Source: Fibrella aquatilis (GTDB lineage: Bacteria; Bacteroidota; Bacteroidia; Cytophagales; Spirosomataceae). From it: DNA of 64,000 bases. A program made the position numbers and the translations under genes. Position 1 is the stretch's first letter. The number at the start of each line of letters is the position of its first letter. Shown piece by piece: positions 53,161-59,838 of this stretch. Location: positions 1 through 64,000 of the forward strand of contig NZ_JAFMYU010000020.1 in NCBI RefSeq assembly GCF_017353255.1. Direction: 5' to 3'. The notes beneath the pieces were generated by a model that was not told the DNA's origin, searched no databases, and saw nothing but the letters and a program-made list of their open reading frames with translations.

Positions 53161-53272
53161 GTCATTACGCTGCGCCCGCACCGGCGTACCGGTCATTCGA
53201 TAGTCATTCATTGTTTTTACTACTGAATGACTATCGAATGACCGGTACGCCGGTGCGGGCGCAGCGAATGAC
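53161..53272. repeat. Long intergenic inverted repeat H14 (convergent genes)
   Basis: Arms 53161-53210 and 53224-53272 pair over 49 bp with a single one-base bulge; the loop is 13 nt. The stem alternates GTCATTC words with a GC-rich middle (CGCCCGCACCGGCGTACCGG). It starts on the base after the PAP2 stop and ends 15 nt before the lpdA stop. Confidence 0.93.
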
Positions 53273-53286
53273 CAATGACCACCCAC

Positions 53287-54687
53287 TCACATATTAATTG
53301 CCCGGTTGTCGGTAGCCACCAGGCAGGCTTCTTTGAAGGCTTCGGTGTAGGTGGGGTGGGCGTGCGAAATGCGCGACACGTCTTCAGCCGAGGCACGGAA
53401 CTCCATAGCCATCACCGCTTCGGCAATCATGTCAGCGGCGCGCGGACCAATAATGTGTACGCCCAGCAGTTCGTCGGTTTCTTTGTCGGCCAGCACCTTC
53501 ACTAGCCCATCGATATCCATCGACGCGCGCGCACGGCCCAGGGCTTTAAAGGGAAATGAACCCACTTTGTAGGCCATGCCCTTGTTCTTCAGTTCTTCTT
53601 CGGTATAGCCCACAGCGGCCACTTCCGGCCAGGTGTATACCACGTTCGGAATGAGCAGGTAGTTCACGTGCGGCTTCTGCCCGGCAATAGTTTCGGCAAT
53701 AAACACGCCTTCTTCTTCGGCTTTGTGCGCCAGCATTGCCCCCCGAATCACATCGCCGAGGGCGTAGATATGAGGCACTTTGGTTTGTAGGTGGTCATCG
53801 ACCTCGATCTTACCGCGCCCATCCACAGCCAAGCCCGCCGCTTCCAGGTTCAGGCCATCCGTGTAGGGTTTGCGGCCTACAGAAACAAGGCAATAGTCGC
53901 CGGTCATGGTGATGGTTTCCCCTTTTGGTGTTTCCACCGACACGACCACTTCGCTGCCGGTATTTTCTACTTTCGTGACTTTGTGGTTAAAATAGAAATC
54001 AGCACCCAGCTTTTTCACGGCCTTCTGAAGTTCCTTTCCCATGGTCTTGTCCATGGTCGGAATCATCGAATCGGCGAACTCCACGAAGGACACTTTAGCC
54101 CCCAGCCGGGCATATACCGACCCCAGTTCGGCCCCGATTACGCCCGCACCGATGATAATCATGTGCTTCGGAATTTCGGTCAGTTTTAGGGCTTCGGTGC
54201 TGGTGATGACGCGCTTCTTGTCCAGCGGCATCGACGGAAACGACATCGGCTTTGAACCAGTGGCGATGATGATGTTCTTACCCGAAATGGTTTCTTCACC
54301 CCCTTCCGTTTTGGCAATCTTCACCGTATGCGCATCCACAAACGAACCGACGCCATAATAGGTATCGATCTTGTTTTTCTTCATCAGAAAGACAATGCCC
54401 TTGGTGGTTTGGTCGACCACATCCTGCTTGCGGGTAATCATCTGCGGCAGGTCGACGGCCAGGTGGTCGAGCTTGATACCGTGTTCGGCGAAGGTGTGGC
54501 TGGCGTTGAAAAAGTGCTCTGATGAATCCAGAAGGGCCTTCGAGGGAATACAACCCACGTTAAGGCAGGTGCCGCCGAGGGTGTTGTATTTTTCAATAAT
54601 GGCCGTTTTCAGGCCCAGTTGGGCACACCGAATGGCCCCAGTATAACCGCCCGGTCCCGAACCGATAACGATAACGTCGTATTCCAT
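53287..54687 (-). CDS. lpdA: Dihydrolipoyl dehydrogenase
   Basis: The E3 component of 2-oxo acid dehydrogenase complexes: oxidises dihydrolipoyl groups with FAD and NAD. The protein has 466 residues. FAD motif VIVIGSGPGGYTGAI; redox-active disulfide Cys41/Cys46 in GGTCLNVGCIPSK; NAD motif IIGAGVIGAELGSVYARLG; YALGDVIRG; and the C-terminal His-Glu pair in SHAHPTYTEAFKEA. The sucA and sucB genes are about 3.3-8 kb away on the same strand, so this is likely the E3 of that complex; the AT-rich insert lies between. Confidence 0.96.
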   Translation of the reverse strand: MEYDVIVIGSGPGGYTGAIRCAQLGLKTAIIEKYNTLGGTCLNVGCIPSKALLDSSEHFFNASHTFAEHGIKLDHLAVDLPQMITRKQDVVDQTTKGIVFLMKKNKIDTYYGVGSFVDAHTVKIAKTEGGEETISGKNIIIATGSKPMSFPSMPLDKKRVITSTEALKLTEIPKHMIIIGAGVIGAELGSVYARLGAKVSFVEFADSMIPTMDKTMGKELQKAVKKLGADFYFNHKVTKVENTGSEVVVSVETPKGETITMTGDYCLVSVGRKPYTDGLNLEAAGLAVDGRGKIEVDDHLQTKVPHIYALGDVIRGAMLAHKAEEEGVFIAETIAGQKPHVNYLLIPNVVYTWPEVAAVGYTEEELKNKGMAYKVGSFPFKALGRARASMDIDGLVKVLADKETDELLGVHIIGPRAADMIAEAVMAMEFRASAEDVSRISHAHPTYTEAFKEACLVATDNRAINM

Positions 54688-54839
54688 AAATGTTGCGAAT
54701 TAGCTATTTAATAAGCGTTGCCGAAGCAAAATTGGTTCGGAATTCGATGCGTAGCGATGTGCAGGCAACACTTTGTATAGAGTGGGGCAATCAGCCGCCA
54801 ACGCCATTGTCAATCTACCTATGAGTAAGCCGCCTAAAC

Positions 54840-54847
54840 TATATTTG
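54840..54847 (+). promoter_or_regulatory. Putative -7 element of the Crp-like gene
   Basis: TATATTTG, a perfect TAnnTTTG, 98 nt upstream of the ATG at 54946, in the divergent spacer with lpdA. No TTTG at the ideal distance upstream. Confidence 0.45.
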
Positions 54848-54945
54848 CTCAACGCTTACCCGTAGGAAAGGCTCTGAACAGACGTAACTCGAAAAGACAC
54901 TTTCCCCAACATTTAAGTAGAAAAAATTGTCAACTACTAACCAAA

Positions 54946-55518
54946 ATGAAAGAGAACGTATTTAAAAACATAGCGTCGATGGTCAGTCTCCCACCGGAAG
55001 AAGTGCAGTTTTACGAGTATTATTTTGAGCACATGACAATTTCCAGAAACACTATTATAGAGGAAGAAAATAAAGTGCCAAAATATCTTTATTTTATCAA
55101 CGCCGGCTACATGCGTCTATTCTACTACGATGACAACGGCTATGAGCAAACTAGCTTTTTTGGCTCACCAAACGGTTTTATCGCATCATTCAACGCGCTC
55201 ATCAACCAAACAAAAAGTACTGAGAACGTAGAATGCATAACTGATTGTGATTTATTGAGAATATCATATACGAATACTAAAGAACTGATAGGCAAAAGCG
55301 AAGTTTTCAGAGATTTCAGCTTGGCCATGATTCAACAAGCGTTGTCGGCACCAGACTATAGAGCAAAAGACCTGGCAACGCTCAGTGCAGAACAACGATA
55401 CAAAAAGATGCTTGATTCACAACCTCAGCTAGTACAAAATATTCCGCTTCTCTATATAGCTTCTTTTTTGGGCATTAAACCGCAAAGCCTTAGCCGGATA
55501 AGAAAGCAGATTAAGTAA
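54946..55518 (+). CDS. Crp/Fnr-family regulator
   Basis: A 190-residue regulator. Residues about 10-125 form a cyclic-nucleotide-binding-like beta-barrel (ISRNTIIEEENKVPKYLYFINAGYMRLFYYDDNGYEQTSF seen in parts), without the canonical cAMP-contact residues. The C-terminal helix-turn-helix is short (IPLLYIASFLGIKPQSLSRIRKQIK), the layout typical of Bacteroidota Crp-like proteins. Base composition is clearly more AT-rich than flanking genes, like the next two genes. It probably controls the adjacent desaturase gene. Confidence 0.87.
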   Translation: MKENVFKNIASMVSLPPEEVQFYEYYFEHMTISRNTIIEEENKVPKYLYFINAGYMRLFYYDDNGYEQTSFFGSPNGFIASFNALINQTKSTENVECITDCDLLRISYTNTKELIGKSEVFRDFSLAMIQQALSAPDYRAKDLATLSAEQRYKKMLDSQPQLVQNIPLLYIASFLGIKPQSLSRIRKQIK

Positions 55519-55582
55519 CAAATGTGAAGTGCGCTTACTTTTTTAGCCACGACTTTTGCCTGTCAACTCAGGCCAAAAGTTC

Positions 55583-55951
55583 ATGAAAGCGCCCCGGCAA
55601 CCCTCACGTCTAATTGTATCGCTCACCATTGCGCTGTGTTTGAGTACGCTAGCTGCGTTCTCTCAAAACGCCTTAATTGGCAAGTGGGCAGATAGAGATC
55701 ATAAAGACAAGCAAGTAGAAATAGTATTGCTGAACGGCAAATTGGTTGGTAGAGACCATAACGGGAAGCTTGTGTTTAAAGATCTGGTTTTTGATACGAA
55801 AACCAACCTTTACAATGGTGTCTTACTCAATCCAGACAAGGAGGGTGAAACATTCAAGATATCAATCAGTTTGCTCTCAGTTACGGAATTCACGTTCAAA
55901 GTGAAAAAATATTTTTTTTCTAAATCCTTTACGTTTATCAGGGCAAACTAA
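55583..55951 (+). CDS. Small exported protein (DUF2147-like)
   Basis: A 122-residue protein with a signal peptide (SLTIALCLSTLAAFSQ). The mature part begins NALIGKWADRDHKDKQVEIVLLNGKLVGR, which resembles the DUF2147 beta-barrel pattern (lipocalin-like, GxW start), and ends KVKKYFFSKSFTFIR. I chose the ATG at 55583; an earlier in-frame ATG at 55556 precedes a less natural signal. AT-rich like its neighbours, and 17 nt before the desaturase gene, so probably co-transcribed. Function unknown. Confidence 0.65.
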   Translation: MKAPRQPSRLIVSLTIALCLSTLAAFSQNALIGKWADRDHKDKQVEIVLLNGKLVGRDHNGKLVFKDLVFDTKTNLYNGVLLNPDKEGETFKISISLLSVTEFTFKVKKYFFSKSFTFIRAN

Positions 55952-55968
55952 CTCAACCAATCAACATC

Positions 55969-57468
55969 ATGCTGGAATCCATCGCAGAAGTGCTTAAATC
56001 AATCATTGGTAGCCTAGCTGTTACGCTGGTGCTGCTGACGGTAGTTTACCTCATTTTTTGGAAGCTACTAAGCAAGAAGATAGCTAAAAAACGTATTCAA
56101 CTCTCGAATCGGGTAGGTTGGCATCAGCTTTCTTTCGAAATAAAAAATACCATTATATCACTGCTGGCGGCTGGTGTGTTTACAGGTGGCATTCTTTATT
56201 TAAGCAATCGTGGTTACACAAAACTATACACCAATTTTGGTAAGTACGGTTGGCTGTATGAAGTATTAATTGTATTCGTTTTGCTGTTATGGTCAGATAC
56301 CACTTTTTATTGGATACACCGCTGGCTACACACAAAACGTATGTACAAGTATATCCACGCAGTACATCATGAAAGCCTGGATACATCTCCGTACACATCC
56401 AATTCATTTCATTTTTTAGAACCTATTTTTCTGACGCTAGCGATTGCCCCGTTGTTCTTTATATTTCCAATCTCAGCGGCGGCACTGGGTGTAACGCAGG
56501 TTATAGGGACAGTCAATAATATTAAATCGCATCTGGGTTATGAATTTTTTCCTGCCTGGTTTCGGAAATACTGGCTTTTCAATAATTTAGTTACCAGCAC
56601 ACACCATAATCTGCACCACACGCAGTATAATGGCAATTATGGTTTGATGATTCGCTTTTGGGATAAGTTTTGTGGCACGGAGCTAAAAGATACCGATAAA
56701 GTGTTTGATGAAATTCAGCAGCGAAAAAAAGTAACGATTACCAACAATACCCACCACAGAAAGTTGGTAATTAGTAATATCGTTCATGAAACAGTCGATG
56801 TTACCAGCCTTTATTTTGAACCTACAGATGCTGCTTTTTATAATTACTATGCTGGGCAATACCTGGATGTACTCGTAGAAATAGATAGCCACAAATACCG
56901 TCGTTCATTTTCACTAAGTAGCTCACCTGGTCAGGATAAATTTTTACGAATAACGGGAAAACGTCATGGGATAGTAACAAACTGGTTTGCCGATAAAGCC
57001 AAAATTGGCGATCAGATTGAGGCGCTATTGCCTGTGGGTGACTTTAGACTCCACAACGAAAATTCAGGCAATCATTTATTCGTTGCCGGAGGAAGCGGTA
57101 TAACGCCTTTGTATGCCATGATAAAGACGTTGCTTCATCAGGACAACGCCAGTAAAATCAGTCTGCTCTATGCTACTAAATCAGCAGACGCGATTATTTT
57201 TAAAGATGACTTGGATACCCTGCAAAGTCAGTTTCCCACCAGATTTAACGTCAGCTACTTTATTAGTGGCGTAAATAGATTGAGCCAACCTGATATTGAG
57301 GCTGTAGTCAATCAATGGAAAGACCTGAGTTGTTATATCTGCGGGCCGGTTGAACTGAAAGACAGCGTGAAACGCTATTTGGCCGATGCCGGGTTGCCGA
57401 AAGAAAAACTGTTCACGGAAGATTACGCCGATGGGTACGTCAGCCTTCTGAGCGCATTAACCCGGTAG
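55969..57468 (+). CDS. Fatty acid hydroxylase/sterol desaturase fused to a ferredoxin-reductase module
   Basis: A 499-residue protein. The N-terminal half (about 1-240) is a membrane di-iron hydroxylase with four or five spans and the histidine clusters HRWLHT, HAVHHES and THHNLHHTQ. The C-terminal half (about 262-490) is a flavin reductase of the FNR type: RSFSLSSSP (FAD contact), GGSGITPLYAMIKTLL (NAD(P) site) and YICGPVELKDSVKRYL. No 2Fe-2S domain follows, so electrons would pass directly from flavin to the di-iron site or via another carrier. Lipid substrate unknown. Composition is AT-rich, suggesting transfer together with the two genes upstream. Confidence 0.88.
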   Translation: MLESIAEVLKSIIGSLAVTLVLLTVVYLIFWKLLSKKIAKKRIQLSNRVGWHQLSFEIKNTIISLLAAGVFTGGILYLSNRGYTKLYTNFGKYGWLYEVLIVFVLLLWSDTTFYWIHRWLHTKRMYKYIHAVHHESLDTSPYTSNSFHFLEPIFLTLAIAPLFFIFPISAAALGVTQVIGTVNNIKSHLGYEFFPAWFRKYWLFNNLVTSTHHNLHHTQYNGNYGLMIRFWDKFCGTELKDTDKVFDEIQQRKKVTITNNTHHRKLVISNIVHETVDVTSLYFEPTDAAFYNYYAGQYLDVLVEIDSHKYRRSFSLSSSPGQDKFLRITGKRHGIVTNWFADKAKIGDQIEALLPVGDFRLHNENSGNHLFVAGGSGITPLYAMIKTLLHQDNASKISLLYATKSADAIIFKDDLDTLQSQFPTRFNVSYFISGVNRLSQPDIEAVVNQWKDLSCYICGPVELKDSVKRYLADAGLPKEKLFTEDYADGYVSLLSALTR

Positions 57469-57484
57469 CCTAAGTCAGTTGTGC

Positions 57485-57682
57485 TTACTCTTTGGGTCGC
57501 TTGAATACCACGACAATGCCTGCCGAGGCGCTGCCACCGTCGAAGAGGCTGATGCTTTTGGCTTCGATGGTTTGCATAGCTACCATCTCCCAGCCTAGGT
57601 TGCCAAACTTGTTCAGCTTGTCCTGAAACTCATCGAGTTGGTCGGGGCGGAAGCTGATCGAGATGTATTCCCACTGCGTCAT
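57485..57682 (-). CDS. Small DUF4177-like protein
   Basis: A 65-residue soluble protein (WEYISISFRPDQLDEFQDKLNKFGNLGWEMVAMQ ... GIVVVFKRPKE, in parts). The WEY opening, the GWEMV centre and a final FKR strand match the small DUF4177-type alpha/beta fold of unknown function. Its ATG overlaps the stop of the next upstream gene by one base (TAATG), so the two related genes are translated together. Confidence 0.65.
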   Translation of the reverse strand: MTQWEYISISFRPDQLDEFQDKLNKFGNLGWEMVAMQTIEAKSISLFDGGSASAGIVVVFKRPKE

Positions 57683-57909
57683 TAGTCATAGAATCGTTTG
57701 AATAAAAACAGCAACTCAACGCCTACCACACTCGTGCCCAATTGCACGCAGTTTACCAGTTCCCAGTCCTGTTCACCCTGTTCATTGAGAATATCTTCCA
57801 CCACCTCAGCCGGAATCATCGGACTTTCAGCCGCCTCGTCATTCGAGAAGAATGAAGACGACGACTGCGCCATAACTTTGGTTTTCAACGTCTTATATTC
57901 CCAGGGCAT
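57682..57909 (-). CDS. Small DUF4177-like protein, second copy
   Basis: A 75-residue protein (MPWEYKTLKTKV ... LNEQGEQDWELVNCVQL ... LLFLFKRFYD). The same WEY/WELV/FKR landmarks as the downstream gene indicate diverged tandem duplicates, with a longer Ser-rich insert here. Function unknown. The two-gene unit lies downstream of sucB on the same strand, separated from it by hairpin H15. Confidence 0.65.
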   Translation of the reverse strand: MPWEYKTLKTKVMAQSSSSFFSNDEAAESPMIPAEVVEDILNEQGEQDWELVNCVQLGTSVVGVELLFLFKRFYD

Positions 57910-57921
57910 AAAAAAGAGAGG

Positions 57922-58009
57922 TTAAAGTTTAAAGTCTAAGGTTTAAAGTTGGCTGGCGCTAGCTTACTTATGCGCCAGCCAACTTTAAACCTTAGACTTT
58001 AAACTTTAA
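57922..58009. repeat. Long intergenic inverted repeat H15 (co-directional genes)
   Basis: Arms 57922-57959 and 57972-58009 pair perfectly over 38 bp; the loop is 12 nt. The outer stem is AT-rich with TTTAAAGT words and the tip is GC-rich (GGCTGGCGC). It lies 7 nt after the sucB stop, before the small DUF4177-like genes. Confidence 0.93.
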
Positions 58010-58016
58010 ACTTGTT

Positions 58017-59723
58017 TTACACGTCCAGCAGGATCCTTGTTGGGTCTTCGAGGAGTTGCTTGACGCGCACCAGGAAGCTAACCGATTCTTTGCCGTCGAT
58101 TACGCGGTGGTCGTAGCTCAGGGCCACGTACATAATGGGACGCACCTCAATCTGGCCATTGATAACCACGGCCCGCTCCACAATATTGTGCATACCCAGA
58201 ATGGCCGACTGTGGGGCGTTGATGATCGGCGTTGAGAGCATAGACCCGAAAATGCCGCCGTTGGTGATCGTGAACGTGCCGCCCTGCATCTGCTCGATAG
58301 TCAGTTTGTTGTCACGCGCCAGACCCGCCAGCCGCACCACTTCTTTCTCGATCTGCGGAAAACTCATCTGCTCGGCGTTCCGAATCACGGGCACCACCAA
58401 ACCCCGCTCCGACGATACGGCGATGGAGATATCGCAGTAGTCGTTGAACACCAATTGATCACCGTCGATCATGGCGTTTACGGCGGGGAACTCGCGCAGG
58501 GCAATGCAAACGGCTTTGGTGAAGAATGACATGAAGCCGAGACCCACCGCATATTTCTCCTTGAACTTGTCTTTATACTTTCCACGCAGATCCATGATCG
58601 GCTTCATGTCGACCTCGTTGAAGGTCGTGAGCATAGCCGTTTCATTTTTCACGGCCACCAATCGACGGGCGATGGTCTTGCGCAACGAGGTCATTTTCTC
58701 GCGCCGCTGATTACGACTGCCGGGCTGGGGGCTGGGGGCCTGGGGCGCGGTAGCCGCGGGCTTGGCTGCTGCCAGGGCTGGTTGTGGCGCAGGGGCTGGT
58801 GCGGGTTGCGGAGCTGGCGCGGGAGCCGGACTGGCCGACAGGGCATCACCTTTCGTGATGCGTCCGTCTACACCTGTACCCTGCACTTGCGAGGCCTCAA
58901 CGCCTTTTTCAGCCAGAATTTTGGCGGCAGCGGGCGACGGATAGTTAGCGGCATAGGTGTCTTTTCCGTTGCCATTGGTAGCTGGGGGCGCGGAGCTGGT
59001 CGCCTGGGGTTGTTGCGGAGCGGGGGCAGCGGGGGCCGTGGTAGTGGCACCAGTAGCCGCACCAACTTCGATCCGGGCAATGGTGGCACCAATAGCCAGC
59101 GTAGCACCGGCTTCGGCCACAATGCGTAACGTACCGGCGGCTTCGGCGGGGAGTTCAAACGTGGCCTTGTCCGACTCCAACTCGCAGAGGGTTTCGTCCA
59201 TGGCCACGGTGTCGCCGTCTTTTTTGCTCCACACAGCGATAGTCACTTCGGTAATCGACTCACCCACCGATGGAATTTTCACTTCAATGGTACTAGCTGG
59301 GGCCGACATGGTGGGCTGAGCAGCGGGTTCGGCTCGGTCCGACGGGTCGGCCGCCTGCAACGCTGGAGCAGGTTCGTCGGCAGGTTTGGCGGGCGTTGCC
59401 GTCATGGCCGGTGCTGGCGCAACGGGTTGTTCCGTAGGAGCCGGGGCCGCCTGCGCAGCAGGTGCCGGGGCAGCGCCGTTCGATGAACCGCCCTCGTCAA
59501 TCGTGCAGATGGTGGCACCAATAGGCAGCACGTCGCCGGCCTGAGCCATAATGTGCAACGTACCGGCCGTGTCGGCAGGGAGTTCAAACGAGGCTTTGTC
59601 CGAATCGAGGGTACAGAGCACCTCATCGACCTTCACGACGTCGCCTTCTTTTTTCAACCATTCGCCCACCGTCACTTCAGTAATGGACTCACCCACTGCG
59701 GGGACTTTAATTTCAATAGCCAT
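58017..59723 (-). CDS. sucB: 2-oxoglutarate dehydrogenase E2 (dihydrolipoyl succinyltransferase) with two lipoyl domains
   Basis: The acyltransferase core of the 2-oxoglutarate dehydrogenase complex. The protein has 568 residues: lipoyl domain 1 (residues 1-77, Lys43 in SDKASFEL), Ala/Pro linker, lipoyl domain 2 (146-222, Lys186 in SDKATFEL), a second Ala/Pro-rich linker, a peripheral-subunit-binding domain (about 255-292, [15 protein letters not shown]), a third linker, and the catalytic domain ending in [16 protein letters not shown] with the active His. A single lipoyl domain is usual for SucB; two is less common. It follows sucA in the same direction, with H16 between. Confidence 0.95.
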   Translation of the reverse strand: MAIEIKVPAVGESITEVTVGEWLKKEGDVVKVDEVLCTLDSDKASFELPADTAGTLHIMAQAGDVLPIGATICTIDEGGSSNGAAPAPAAQAAPAPTEQPVAPAPAMTATPAKPADEPAPALQAADPSDRAEPAAQPTMSAPASTIEVKIPSVGESITEVTIAVWSKKDGDTVAMDETLCELESDKATFELPAEAAGTLRIVAEAGATLAIGATIARIEVGAATGATTTAPAAPAPQQPQATSSAPPATNGNGKDTYAANYPSPAAAKILAEKGVEASQVQGTGVDGRITKGDALSASPAPAPAPQPAPAPAPQPALAAAKPAATAPQAPSPQPGSRNQRREKMTSLRKTIARRLVAVKNETAMLTTFNEVDMKPIMDLRGKYKDKFKEKYAVGLGFMSFFTKAVCIALREFPAVNAMIDGDQLVFNDYCDISIAVSSERGLVVPVIRNAEQMSFPQIEKEVVRLAGLARDNKLTIEQMQGGTFTITNGGIFGSMLSTPIINAPQSAILGMHNIVERAVVINGQIEVRPIMYVALSYDHRVIDGKESVSFLVRVKQLLEDPTRILLDV

Positions 59724-59735
59724 AATAAAGGGGGT

Positions 59736-59832
59736 TCATTGGTAGTCATTCGCTCCACGTCATTCATTGTCATTTCTTGTTAACACGGCAACAAATGACA
59801 ATGAATGACGTGGAGCGAATGACTACCAATGA
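59736..59832. repeat. Long intergenic inverted repeat H16 (between sucA and sucB)
   Basis: Arms 59736-59775 and 59793-59832 pair perfectly over 40 bp; the loop is 17 nt. The stem words (GTCATTCGCTCC, GTCATTCATTGTCATT) are those of H10 and H14. It fills the sucA-sucB spacer, 12 nt before the sucB start. Confidence 0.94.
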
Positions 59833-59838
59833 CATTTT

